From Alphaproteobacteria bacterium (GTDB lineage: Bacteria > Pseudomonadota > Alphaproteobacteria > Rhizobiales > Rhizobiaceae): 64,000 bases of DNA. Location: the NCBI GenBank assembly GCA_024742485.1, contig JANSYK010000003.1:558001-622000 (forward strand), read 5' to 3'. The position numbers and the translations under genes were made by a program. Position 1 is the first letter of the stretch. The number at the start of each line of letters is the position of its first letter. This document shows, piece by piece, positions 55,938 to 63,936 of the stretch. The notes below the pieces were generated by a model. The model was given only the letters and a program-made list of their open reading frames with translations. It searched no databases and was not told the origin of the DNA.

Positions 55938-57443
55938 CTACTGAAACGCCGGTTCGAAGAAACTGCGCAGCTTGCGCGAATGCAGCCGTTCCGGCGGCAT
56001 GGCCGCGAGTTTTTCGAGCGCAAGCAATCCAATCTTGAGATGTTGGTTCACCTGCGTTCGATAAAAGTCCGTTGCCATGCCGGGCAATTTCAATTCGCCA
56101 TGCAGCGGCTTGTCTGAAACGCAAAGAAGGGTGCCATAGGGGACCCGGAACCGGAACCCGTTGGCGGCTATCGTCGCCGACTCCATGTCGAGCGCGATGG
56201 CACGCGATTGCGACAGTCGGTGAACGGGACCACTTTGGTCACGAAGCTCCCAGTTTCGGTTGTCGATAGTGGCGACTGTCCCGGTCCGCATAACGCGCTT
56301 GAGATCATATCCCTGCAGGCCGGTAATTTCGGCGACCGCTTCCTGCAATGCGACCTGAACCTCCGCAAGCGCGGGTATCGGGACCCAGACCGGCAGGTCG
56401 TCATCGAGCACATGATCCTCACGGACATAGGCATGGGCAAGGACATAATCACCGAGCTGCTGGCTGTTGCGCAACCCCGCGCAGTGGCCAAGCATGATCC
56501 ATGAATGCGGTCTGAGAACTGCGACATGATCGGTGATCGTCTTGGCATTGGATGGCCCCACTCCGATATTGATCATGGTGATGCCCGTGTGGTCATCCTT
56601 TTTCAGGTGATAGGCCGGCATTTGCGGCAGTCTTACGGGTTCGGAATTGCCGGACGGCACGATGTCGCCGGCCCGCATGACATTATTGCCTGGCTCGACG
56701 AACTCTGTGTAGCCTCCGCCGCCATCAGCCATCAAAGTGCGGGCATAGGCGCAGAATTCTTCAACATAGAACTGGTAGTTGGTGAAGAGAACGAAGTTCT
56801 GGAAATGCTCCGCACCGGTTGCGGTATAATGGGCGAGGCGGGCCAGGGAATAGTCAACGCGCTGCGCCGTGAACGCCGCCAACGGCAGAGGCCCGCCGTC
56901 TTCAGTGTCGTAGGTCCCGTTGACGATCATGTCATCGGTGATGTTGAGATCCGGCGCATCGAAAATGTCACGCAATGGAGCTTCAATGTTGCCGGCGGCC
57001 GATGCCTCGACATTCGAACTGTCTCCAAGCGCAAAGTGCAGGGGAATGGGTGTATCCGATTCACCAACGATCACATCCACATCGTGGTTCTTGATCAGCA
57101 GAGAGAGTTGATCCTCGAGGTAGGGCTGAAACAGATCCGGATGGGTAATCGTCGCCGTGTAAGTTCCAGGCGCCGGTACATGTCCGTAGGACAGGCGACT
57201 GTCGATATGCGAGAAGCTGGAGGTCGAAACGCGGACTTCGGGATAAAAGGCCCGATAGCGCAGATTTTCCACCGGATCACCGTTCCCGACGGCGAGAAAC
57301 GCATCTCTTAGAAAGGTGGTGTTTCGGCGATACAGGGCCCGGATTGCGGCAACCGCTTCCTTTGCGTCGGAAAAGGAGGATTCCGTGACTGCCGGTGGTG
57401 TTTTCAGATTGATCTGATCTTGTTTTTCGATTCGTTTGTCCAT
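55938..57443 (-). CDS. amn: AMP nucleosidase
   Basis: 501 residues, the full length for bacterial Amn, which splits AMP to adenine and ribose 5-phosphate and adjusts the adenylate pool. The N-terminal regulatory domain covers about 1-185 (YPEVRVSTSSFSHIDSRLSYGHVP). The C-terminal nucleoside-phosphorylase-like domain includes MINIGVGPSNAKTITDHVAVLRPHSWIMLGHCAGLR (about 287-322) and AIALDMESATIAANGFRFRVPYGTLLCVSDKP (about 408-439). Convergent with the ETF oxidoreductase gene, 18 bp apart. Confidence 0.93.
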   Translation of the reverse strand: MDKRIEKQDQINLKTPPAVTESSFSDAKEAVAAIRALYRRNTTFLRDAFLAVGNGDPVENLRYRAFYPEVRVSTSSFSHIDSRLSYGHVPAPGTYTATITHPDLFQPYLEDQLSLLIKNHDVDVIVGESDTPIPLHFALGDSSNVEASAAGNIEAPLRDIFDAPDLNITDDMIVNGTYDTEDGGPLPLAAFTAQRVDYSLARLAHYTATGAEHFQNFVLFTNYQFYVEEFCAYARTLMADGGGGYTEFVEPGNNVMRAGDIVPSGNSEPVRLPQMPAYHLKKDDHTGITMINIGVGPSNAKTITDHVAVLRPHSWIMLGHCAGLRNSQQLGDYVLAHAYVREDHVLDDDLPVWVPIPALAEVQVALQEAVAEITGLQGYDLKRVMRTGTVATIDNRNWELRDQSGPVHRLSQSRAIALDMESATIAANGFRFRVPYGTLLCVSDKPLHGELKLPGMATDFYRTQVNQHLKIGLLALEKLAAMPPERLHSRKLRSFFEPAFQ

Positions 57444-57542
57444 GCGACACTATAATCAAGCATGTATGACATGAAAACGACCTGCGCACGGAATTGGTCC
57501 GTATGTTGATGTCTTTGGTGGTGCGGATTGTCCAATGGAAGC

Positions 57543-57713
57543 TCAACGGTTGCGCTGCAGGCTGACGAAAAGAACCAGTCCAGCGCCCTTCACGCTTGCG
57601 CCCGAGCCTTCAAGACTTGCAGCAAATCCGGCGACCGGACCGATGAAGACCGTGCTGACAACGGCGATACGCAGCATGGTTGAAATGAACTGGGTTGTAT
57701 TGGCGAACATCAT
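57543..57713 (-). CDS. small hydrophobic protein, unrecognised
   Basis: 56 residues from the Met at 57713, preceded by AAGGATAGG. A hydrophobic stretch (about 11-30, LRIAVVSTVFIGPVAGFAAS) could be a signal peptide or a membrane anchor; the remainder is Gly/Ser-rich with VLFVSLQRNR at the end. It follows another small gene by 11 bp, suggesting a two-gene unit. I recognise no family, and it may be non-coding. Confidence 0.4.
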   Translation of the reverse strand: MMFANTTQFISTMLRIAVVSTVFIGPVAGFAASLEGSGASVKGAGLVLFVSLQRNR

Positions 57714-57724
57714 CCTATCCTTAC

Positions 57725-57904
57725 TCACTGAGATTTCGGTGTCAGGCAAAGCGGGTTGTGACCCGTGGCGCAGGGAATCGGTTGGCCGGCCACCCAGGCA
57801 CGGCTGTGGCGACTTTCCTGGCCAACAACAAAGGCCATGCCCATAGCGAGCAGGGAGAAAACCAATCCGATCAGAATGAAACGGCGTGTCAGGATGGCAA
57901 TCAT
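57725..57904 (-). CDS. small membrane protein, unrecognised
   Basis: 59 residues from the Met at 57904, preceded by AGAGGACACGAGA. An N-terminal basic start (TRRF) and one strong hydrophobic helix (ILIGLVFSLLAMGMAFVVG, about 10-28) are followed by a short polar tail with two cysteines (IPCATGHNPLCL). It could be a small inner-membrane protein with a periplasmic disulfide tail. It precedes a second small gene by 11 bp. No family recognised. Confidence 0.5.
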   Translation of the reverse strand: MIAILTRRFILIGLVFSLLAMGMAFVVGQESRHSRAWVAGQPIPCATGHNPLCLTPKSQ

Positions 57905-58262
57905 TCTCGTGTCCTCTTGTCTCCGGCGCTGGGCCTGCGGTGAACCTTGAAGACACTTATGATGCATCCGCGCTGAACCAGCCCTGACAGGCACGTTCAC
58001 CTGCGGTTCAGTTTGTTTAACTCCTTTGAAACGGGGCTACCGATCGCTTGCGCTCTTGTCGGGGCATGGTTTGCCGAGCGTTTCGAGAACGGTACAGATC
58101 GTGCCGAATGTGGAGATTGGCGAACGGCCTGTTCTTCCGGGGCTGGATCAGGCTGCGATAAGCATGGAACTCACCGGGTACTGGCGGTAGGCAGGAACTT
58201 GAGTGGGATGAACGAGGCGCCGGGCCGTCACCGACCCTGCTGTCCGGTGCTCAAGCACCGGC
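57905..58262. other. 358-bp gap with palindromes near the DUF2147 stop
   Basis: No convincing gene. CCGGTGCT-CA-AGCACCGG (58244-58261) is a perfect 8-bp hairpin directly after the DUF2147 stop, without a T-run on that strand, so a weak terminator. CTGAACC (57973) and GGTTCAG (58005) form a second inverted repeat. The promoter of the two small genes should lie in the first 100 bp of this gap, but no clear elements were found. Confidence 0.45.
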
Positions 58263-58604
58263 TCACTTTCTTGTCCATTTCTGTGAGCTGCAGATCAGGC
58301 CGCCAAGGACGCATCCTTTCATGTTCAAGATAGCGCCCGAGAGTGTTGCCTTGCCATTGTAGGTTCTGTCACTGGAGGGATCGGTAATCTTGCCGGCATA
58401 ACCCTTGCCGTTGTTTCGCATGATACCGATCTGCTTGCCTGCATATTTTCCGGTTTTCAGGGTCACGCAGAAGCCGCCGCTGCATGGCGTGATGGCTGCC
58501 GTCTGTCCCCGGTAGGTCAGCCAGTTGCCGACGATGGGGTCAGCGGACTGTGCCGGCGTCAATGATACTGTGGCAAGAAGGAGCGACAGGCTTATGTGTT
58601 TCAT
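58263..58604 (-). CDS. secreted DUF2147-family protein
   Basis: 113 residues. A signal peptide (about 1-20, ending TPAQSADP) is followed by DPIVGNWLTYRGQTAAITPC, the start typical of DUF2147, and the later KITDPSSDRTYNGKATLSG and GCVLGGLICSSQKWTR. Four cysteines (PCSGGFC and KGC-LIC) may form disulfides. The protein should be periplasmic with a small beta-barrel fold; its role is not known. Two overlapping palindromes lie 35-60 bp upstream of the start. Confidence 0.82.
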   Translation of the reverse strand: MKHISLSLLLATVSLTPAQSADPIVGNWLTYRGQTAAITPCSGGFCVTLKTGKYAGKQIGIMRNNGKGYAGKITDPSSDRTYNGKATLSGAILNMKGCVLGGLICSSQKWTRK

Positions 58605-59026
58605 TGTTTGTCCTCATGACTGTTATCGGGTGGAACGCCCAATCCGGATTGGATCATACGATCCAAGCATCCTGTATCGGCCTGTCGTTTGCTTCGATAT
58701 CTCCTTATTAACAGGAATCTAAACGCCATAAGCTGTTTTCGAAAACAATACCGTGGTTATCAAATCCTTGAATTTGATTGATTGCATTTGTCTTAAATTT
58801 GAGCGGAATGTCCGCAATGCCAGCATCTTCCATGTTTAACAAAAGTTCAAGTTTACCAATCATTTGAACTTTGTTTGCTTCAAATTAAGCATGCAATTTA
58901 ACGACAGATTCAAATCCCCGATGCACACTCAGGCCATCAAAAGGACACCGGCAAAACGGTGACGCAAACAGGCTCTTGGAAGCTTGACAGGGTGAAACGA
59001 GAATTTGTGAAACGGGGACCAACAAG
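58605..59026. promoter_or_regulatory. AT-rich divergent region with several palindromes
   Basis: A 422-bp gap between the DUF2147 and Sel1-like genes without a gene. It contains CCAATCCGGATTGG (58639-58652, perfect), TTGGATC-ATAC-GATCCAA (58649-58666), TGTTTTCGAAAACA (58734-58747, perfect) and AAAGTTCAA/TTGAACTTT (58842-58872, loop 13). It is far more AT-rich than the flanking genes. These are likely operator sites or RNA structures; the proteins that bind are unknown. Confidence 0.5.
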
Positions 59027-59293
59027 ATGGCACGCTTTGAAATACTGGACCAACAAATGGCAACGATCGGCGGAGACGCCGAAGCAGATATTTTCTGCGA
59101 GATGGGCCTCATGTATGCCGCCGGACGTGATTGTCCGCTGGACTATGTGGCAGCCCATAAATGGCTGAACATTGCGGCTATCAAGGGATCCGAACGGGCC
59201 GCTGAATTGCGCGCCGACCTGGCCCAGAGCATGACGAAATCCGACCTGGCATCGGCGCTGCGTTCGGCACGTGAATGGATGACCGTACACTAA
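59027..59293 (+). CDS. short Sel1-repeat-like protein
   Basis: 88 residues. The central segment, FCEMGLMYAAGRDCPLDYVAAHKWLNIAAIKGSERA (about 23-58), is one Sel1/TPR-like helical repeat, with the alternating Ala/Gly/Leu pattern. No signal peptide, so cytoplasmic. Similar short proteins are common in rhizobia. It lies 168 bp upstream of a porin on the same strand, separated by a hairpin, and may be its own transcription unit. Confidence 0.72.
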   Translation: MARFEILDQQMATIGGDAEADIFCEMGLMYAAGRDCPLDYVAAHKWLNIAAIKGSERAAELRADLAQSMTKSDLASALRSAREWMTVH

Positions 59294-59354
59294 ACGTCTA
59301 GCCGGGAAGGGGACCACGACACTGGCGCTCCCTGATTGGCCTTGTTTCATGCGA

Positions 59355-59391
59355 CCGGAAGGCCGATCACATTGTTCGGCCGGCGTTCCGG
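59355..59391 (+). terminator. hairpin between Sel1-like and porin genes
   Basis: CCGGAA-GGCCGA pairs with TCGGCC and TTCCGG, separated by GGCG on the right side, around a 9-base loop. CTTCGATTTT follows. It could terminate the Sel1-like transcript or be part of the porin leader. Confidence 0.4.
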
Positions 59392-59444
59392 CTTCGATTT
59401 TCAGCGCGGAACTTGCAACCACAGCTTGAGCACCTCCCGTCATA

Positions 59445-60577
59445 TGACTGGAGGTCAGAAAATGAACATTAAGAGCCTTCTTCTCGGCTCCGCTGCAGCG
59501 ATGGTTGCAGTTTCTGGTGCTTCCGCAGCCGATGCGATTATCGCTGCAGAGCCAGAGCCAGTAGAATATGTACGCGTCTGTGACGCATTCGGTAGCGGAT
59601 ATTTCTATATCCCTGGTACCGAAACCTGCCTGCGCATCAGCGGTAACGTCCGCTTCCGCCTGGGCTTCGAGGAAACAATCGCTGCAGATGCAGCAAATGG
59701 CGTGCTTGCGAGAGACTCTTATGACACTGCAACACGTGCTCGTGTTCAGGTCAGCGCAAAGTCCGACACCGAATGGGGCGAACTGCACTCCTACATTCGT
59801 CTGCAGGCTGAAAACTCGTCCACGGCTAATACTGCTGCCTTCAATATGGACCAGGGTTACATCGAAATTGCCGGCCTGCATGTCGGTTATGACGATTCAG
59901 CTTGGGCATACTCCACGAATGGTGGCCTGTCCGGTTACGGTGCTCACGGTATCTTCGGCGGTAACTACGGTTTCACCAAGTCGAACATGATCCAGTATCA
60001 GTTCGGTGGTGGCAACTGGTTCGGCGCGATCTCACTTGAAGATGATGGCGTTATGACCACTTATACCCCGGATGTTATCGGCCGTTTGGGCGGTGTTGTT
60101 GGCGGTATCACTGTGTTCGCAGTTGTCGCTTATGACGAAGCCAACGCGGTTGGTACAAGCGAATGGGCCGCAAAGCTCGCCTTGAACGCGGACATCGGAG
60201 CCAACGGCAACCTTCGCGTACAGGGTTTCTATGCTTCCGGTGCAACTCGTTTCGGCGCGAACACCAGTAATGGGTTTGCTACACCTGGAACATCCATAAC
60301 CTATACTCCAGAGTGGTCGATCCTGGGTTCCTACCAGCATCAGTTCACTCCTGAAGTTGCGGTCTATGTCGCTGGTCAGTGGTTCTCCGACTTCTACAGC
60401 TCTGCAACAGGCGCACAGACCGGTCTTGATGGATGGCGCGCTTCTGGTGGTATCAGCTGGGATCCGGTCGACAACCTGAACTTTGGTGTTGCGATCAACT
60501 ACTTCGATCTCGACGCACCGGTTAACGCTGGTAACGGCGACTGGAGAGTCATCGCTGAAATGGTTCGCAGCTTCTAA
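59445..60577 (+). repeat. porin-bearing inverted repeat, left copy
   Basis: From TGACTGGAGGTCAG at 59445 to the porin stop, this segment matches the reverse complement of 62813-63936. Homology starts sharply 17 bp before the start codon, while the sequences further upstream differ. The first 200 bases are nearly identical; later parts alternate between near-identical blocks and short divergent blocks. Confidence 0.85.
59462..60577 (+). CDS. Omp2/RopA-type outer-membrane porin, copy A
   Basis: 371 residues from ATG 59462, preceded by GGAGGTCAG. A signal peptide (about 1-22, ending SGASAAD) is followed by VEYVRVCDAFGSGYFYIPGTETCLRISG, the N-terminal signature of Hyphomicrobiales porins, and the protein ends in Phe (AEMVRSF), as outer-membrane beta-barrels do. 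Two cysteines at 40 and 56 may pair. It forms water-filled pores for small hydrophilic solutes. The protein is about 86% identical by hand count to the porin on the opposite strand at 62813-63919. It is followed by a strong terminator and a tyrosine recombinase gene. Confidence 0.95.
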   Translation: MNIKSLLLGSAAAMVAVSGASAADAIIAAEPEPVEYVRVCDAFGSGYFYIPGTETCLRISGNVRFRLGFEETIAADAANGVLARDSYDTATRARVQVSAKSDTEWGELHSYIRLQAENSSTANTAAFNMDQGYIEIAGLHVGYDDSAWAYSTNGGLSGYGAHGIFGGNYGFTKSNMIQYQFGGGNWFGAISLEDDGVMTTYTPDVIGRLGGVVGGITVFAVVAYDEANAVGTSEWAAKLALNADIGANGNLRVQGFYASGATRFGANTSNGFATPGTSITYTPEWSILGSYQHQFTPEVAVYVAGQWFSDFYSSATGAQTGLDGWRASGGISWDPVDNLNFGVAINYFDLDAPVNAGNGDWRVIAEMVRSF

Positions 60578-60624
60578 GCTGGGCCATTCCTGCGGCACGG
60601 AAGTATCAGCCGGAAAAATCTTGG

Positions 60625-60657
60625 AACGCCCGGTTGTGGAATGCTGCCGGGCGTTTT
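60625..60657 (+). terminator. intrinsic terminator of porin A
   Basis: AACGCCCGG and CCGGGCGTT form a perfect 9-bp stem around 13 bases, merging into TTTT. It lies 48 bp after the porin stop and separates the porin from the recombinase gene. Confidence 0.82.
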
Positions 60658-60769
60658 GCTTTGAAGAGGTGACACAACCAGAACGTATATCAACGATAAG
60701 TGCAACCATTCCAATGTGTGGAACCGGAACAATTCGGACACCATCGGTTGCACGGATGTGTGGGGCATC

Positions 60770-61603
60770 ATGACAGACAATCTTATTGAACTTTGGGAAA
60801 ACTACGGTGATCTTCTGTGGGAGGACGGCAAGCACAAGGAGGCATGTCGTGCCTATGTTGACGAAATCCACCGCTACATGCTGATCAGCAAACACCGAAG
60901 CTACGACAATGCGCTTCTGGACGGGCTGACGATCCATTTTCGGCAAAAGGGCAACAGAAATTCGACCATCAATCGGAAATTTGCAAGCCTTTCCAAGATC
61001 TTGCGGAAACACCAGAGAAATGGCGGGCTGGCCAATTTACCAGACTTCAGCAAACTGCCGGAGCGGAATGGGCGCATACGCTATCTGACGCATCAGGAAG
61101 AACAATCCCTGCTTGAACGGTTGGAACCTGAAAGCCACCACTACGCTCAGCTATCGCGCTTCCTGGCGGAAACGGGCGCACGGATTGGCGAAGCGCTTCA
61201 ACTCAATTGGGTTGATATTGTCTCAGACCACGTGACGTTCTGGGAGACGAAATCACATCGTCCGCGCACCATTCCATTGAGTTTGAGGGCTCAAAAGGTG
61301 ATCGAGCGACAGCGCATGATGGTTGCCGACAAATCAGGACCGTTCCGAAATGTCGCCTATGCCAAATTCCGCAAAGGATGGAACAACGCCAAGGACGGAA
61401 CCGAAATGCGTGATGATCCACAGGTGGTGCCCCATGTCCTGCGCCATACCTGTGCATCCCGCCTGGCTCAGGCTGGTGTCGACATCAAACGCATCCAGGA
61501 GTTCCTGGGCCACAGGACCCTTTCGATGACGCTGCGATACGCACATTTGTCGCCCAAGCATCTGAATGTTTGCGCTGAGGCGCTCAATGGATTGAGGAAC
61601 TGA
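60770..61603 (+). CDS. tyrosine recombinase/integrase, copy A
   Basis: 277 residues from ATG 60770 (MTDNLIELW), aligned with the start of the opposing copy. The N-terminal core-binding domain (about 1-105) includes NSTINRKFASLSKILRKH. The catalytic domain has every residue of the family: Arg138 (GARIGEAL), Lys161 (ETKSHRPRT), His222 and Arg225 (HVLRH), His248 (LGHRT) and the nucleophile Tyr257 (RYAHLS). It should therefore be active. It lies after a porin terminator, with no other phage or transposon gene nearby. Its mirror partner at 61801-62634 is about 79% identical by hand count. Target sites unknown. Confidence 0.92.
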   Translation: MTDNLIELWENYGDLLWEDGKHKEACRAYVDEIHRYMLISKHRSYDNALLDGLTIHFRQKGNRNSTINRKFASLSKILRKHQRNGGLANLPDFSKLPERNGRIRYLTHQEEQSLLERLEPESHHYAQLSRFLAETGARIGEALQLNWVDIVSDHVTFWETKSHRPRTIPLSLRAQKVIERQRMMVADKSGPFRNVAYAKFRKGWNNAKDGTEMRDDPQVVPHVLRHTCASRLAQAGVDIKRIQEFLGHRTLSMTLRYAHLSPKHLNVCAEALNGLRN

Positions 61604-61800
61604 TCCGCTGCAAATGGTTGGTCACAAAGCCGCCTTCTCTGCGCCGAAATCTCAACGCTGGTTATCCGTGATCGTATGTTCTTTTCGCCTCTGCAAAGTA
61701 TGGATTACGAAAAACCAAGCCAAAACAGAGCCTTGGGAAAAAGCTGCAGCCGGGATACCCAACGCCAGTGGGCGAGGGAGAGCAGCCTGAGATTGATCGG

Positions 61801-62634
61801 TCAATGTTTCATCTTGTCCAGAACATCTGCACACACATCGAGATGTTTCGGTGAAAGATGCGCATAACGCAGTGTCATCGCAAGGGTTCGATGACCGAGA
61901 AATTCCTGAATGCGTTTGATGTCGACGCCAGCCTGAGCCAGGCGGGAGGCACAGGTATGGCGCAGGACATGGGGAACCACCTGTGGATCATCACGCATTT
62001 CGGTTCTGTCCTTGGCATTGTTCCATCCCTTGCGAAACCGGTAATATGCGACATTTCGAAAGGGGCCGGGCTTCATGGCCAGTTGCTGACGCTGCACTTC
62101 AATCACCTTGATAGCGCGTTGGCTGAGGGGAATCGTCCGTGGTCTGTTGGATTTGGTTTCCCAGAAGGTGACGTGCCGCGGGCCAATATCTGACCAGTTC
62201 AAATGCAGTGCTTCGCCGATGCGGGCACCTGATTCGGCCAGGAATCGGGACAGCTGTGCGTAGTGATGGTTTTCCTCTTCGAGGTGGCGTAGCAATTGCT
62301 GTTCTTCCTCGATGGTCAGAAAGCGGATACGGGCATTGCGTTCCGGCAATTTCTGAAAGTCCGGAAGCGTTGCCAGTCCACCATTGCGGTGGTGCTTCCG
62401 TAAAATCTTGGAAAGACTCGCAAATTTCCGGTTGATGGTTGAGTTCTTGTTGCCCTTTTGGCGAAAGTGGATTGTCAGCCCATCCAGAAGTGCATTGTCA
62501 AAATTCGTGTGGTCGTTCACCAGCATATAGTGGTGGATTTCGTCCACATAGGTTCTGCAGGCTTCCCTGTGTTTTCCGTTTTCCCACAGAAGGTCGGCAT
62601 ATTGCCCCCAGAGGTCCAGAAGGGGTTGTGGCAT
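61801..62634 (-). CDS. tyrosine recombinase/integrase, copy B
   Basis: 277 residues, same length and start as copy A (MPQPLLDLW). All catalytic residues are intact: Arg in GARIGEAL, Lys in ETKSNRPRT, HVLRH, LGHRT and Tyr in RYAHLS, at the same positions as in copy A. Differences are scattered, with most in the first 45 residues and about 103-123. It converges on copy A with a 197-bp gap and follows porin B on the minus strand. The two recombinases are diverged enough to be old duplicates, both kept functional. Role inferred from family. Confidence 0.92.
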   Translation of the reverse strand: MPQPLLDLWGQYADLLWENGKHREACRTYVDEIHHYMLVNDHTNFDNALLDGLTIHFRQKGNKNSTINRKFASLSKILRKHHRNGGLATLPDFQKLPERNARIRFLTIEEEQQLLRHLEEENHHYAQLSRFLAESGARIGEALHLNWSDIGPRHVTFWETKSNRPRTIPLSQRAIKVIEVQRQQLAMKPGPFRNVAYYRFRKGWNNAKDRTEMRDDPQVVPHVLRHTCASRLAQAGVDIKRIQEFLGHRTLAMTLRYAHLSPKHLDVCADVLDKMKH

Positions 62635-62730
62635 GTTGAGTGTCCCATAACAAAATAACTATTGAGTCAGCAGGACCACACTCCATGGCTGATTGTTTTG
62701 ACGGAATTCTCCGCATTGTTTCCCCCATAG

Positions 62731-62766
62731 AAAAGGGCGCCTGGTGAAACAATCCACCAAGCGCCC
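62731..62766 (-). terminator. intrinsic terminator of porin B
   Basis: On the minus strand GGGCGCTTGGTG pairs with CACCAGGCGCCC over 12 bp with one G-T pair, loop GATTGTTT, then TTTT. It lies 46 bp after the porin stop. Its sequence is unrelated to the porin A terminator, so homology ends at the stop codon. Confidence 0.85.
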
Positions 62767-62812
62767 CCAATTTTGGCAGCAGCTTTAAGGCTGCTACAGA
62801 ACAATCCGTAGC

Positions 62813-63919
62813 TTAGAAGCTGCGAACCATTTCCGCGATGACTCTCCAGTCGCCGTTACCGGTGTTAACCGGAGCGTCGAGATCGAAGTAGTTGATCGCA
62901 ACACCGAAGTTCAGGTTGTCAACCGGATCCCAGCTGATACCACCGGAAGCGCGCCATCCGTCAGCACCGGTCTGAACGTTACCGGCTGATGTGTAGAAGT
63001 CAGAGAACCACTGACCAGCTACGTAGAGAGCGACTTCAGGAGTGAACTGATGCTGGTAAGAACCCAGAACCGACCACTCAGCTGTGTAGGTTGCACCACC
63101 GGTGATCGGTGTGTTGTTTGCACCGAAGCGGGTTGCACCGGAAGCGTAGAAACCTTGCAGGCGAAGGTTGCCATTGGCGCCGATGTCGGCGTTCAGGCCG
63201 AGCTTTGCAGCCCATTCGCTACCGAAGCCAGCGCCGGCGCTACCCTGTTCGTCATAGGCTACAACACCGAATACAGTGATACCGCCAACAACACCGCCCA
63301 AGCGACCGATGATGTCAGGAGTGTAGCTGGTCATAACGCCATCATCTTCAAGAGAGATTGCGCCGAACCAGTTGCCACCGCCGAACTGATACTGGATCAT
63401 GTTCGATTTGGTGAAACCGTAGTTACCACCGAAGATGCCGTGAGCACCGTAACCTGACAGGCCACCATTCGTGGAGTATGCCCAAGCTGAATCGTCATAA
63501 CCGACATGCAGGCCGGCAATTTCGATGTAGCCCTGGTCCATGCCGAAGGTTGCGCCCTGGGCCATGGAAGAGTTTTCAGCTTGCAGACGAATGTAGGAGT
63601 GCAGTTCACCCCATTCGGTGTCGGACTTTGCGCTGACCTGAACACGAGCACGTGTTGCAGTGTCATATGAATCCTTTGCAGCAGCTGCGGGAGGAGAAAC
63701 TTCTTCTTCCTCGAAGCCCAAGCGGAAGCGGACGTTACCGCTGATGCGCAGGCAAGTTTCGGTACCAGGGATATAAAAATATCCGCTACCGAATGCGTCA
63801 CAGACGCGGACATATTCTACTGGCTCTGGCTCTGCAGCGATAATCGCATCGGCTGCGGAAGCACCAGAAACTGCAACCATCGCTGCAGCGGAGCCGAGAA
63901 GAAGGCTCTTAATGTTCAT
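62813..63919 (-). CDS. Omp2/RopA-type outer-membrane porin, copy B
   Basis: 368 residues from the Met at 63919, with the same GGAGGTCAG ribosome-binding site and an identical first 71 residues, including the signal peptide, as copy A. The beta-strand blocks are nearly identical, while short blocks at about 72-82, 119-126, 225-236, 270-285 and 310-320 differ in sequence and length. It ends in AEMVRSF. The pattern suggests gene conversion of the framework with diversification of loops. Convergent with copy A, it is followed by its own terminator and recombinase. Confidence 0.95.
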   Translation of the reverse strand: MNIKSLLLGSAAAMVAVSGASAADAIIAAEPEPVEYVRVCDAFGSGYFYIPGTETCLRISGNVRFRLGFEEEEVSPPAAAAKDSYDTATRARVQVSAKSDTEWGELHSYIRLQAENSSMAQGATFGMDQGYIEIAGLHVGYDDSAWAYSTNGGLSGYGAHGIFGGNYGFTKSNMIQYQFGGGNWFGAISLEDDGVMTSYTPDIIGRLGGVVGGITVFGVVAYDEQGSAGAGFGSEWAAKLGLNADIGANGNLRLQGFYASGATRFGANNTPITGGATYTAEWSVLGSYQHQFTPEVALYVAGQWFSDFYTSAGNVQTGADGWRASGGISWDPVDNLNFGVAINYFDLDAPVNTGNGDWRVIAEMVRSF

Positions 63920-63936
63920 TTTCTGACCTCCAGTCA
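62813..63936 (-). repeat. porin-bearing inverted repeat, right copy
   Basis: Reverse-complement partner of 59445-60577. The homology edge is again at TGACTGG, 17 bp before the start codon (63936 on the plus strand). The sequence between the two copies (60578-62812) holds both recombinase genes in mirror order, so recombination between the copies would invert that segment. Confidence 0.85.

Noticed and set aside
58013-58333. 106-codon frame on the plus strand
   Set aside because: Overlaps the hairpin and the 3' end of the DUF2147 gene; no signal peptide, domain or ribosome-binding site.
60032-61012. 326-codon open frame antisense to porin A and recombinase A
   Set aside because: It is the opposite strand of two well-supported genes, shows no recognisable domain and has low-complexity, Arg/Ser/Val-rich composition.
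59027-63919. Prophage or integrative element
   Set aside because: Apart from two recombinases there are no phage, conjugation or transposase genes, no tRNA target and no direct-repeat attachment sites that I could see.
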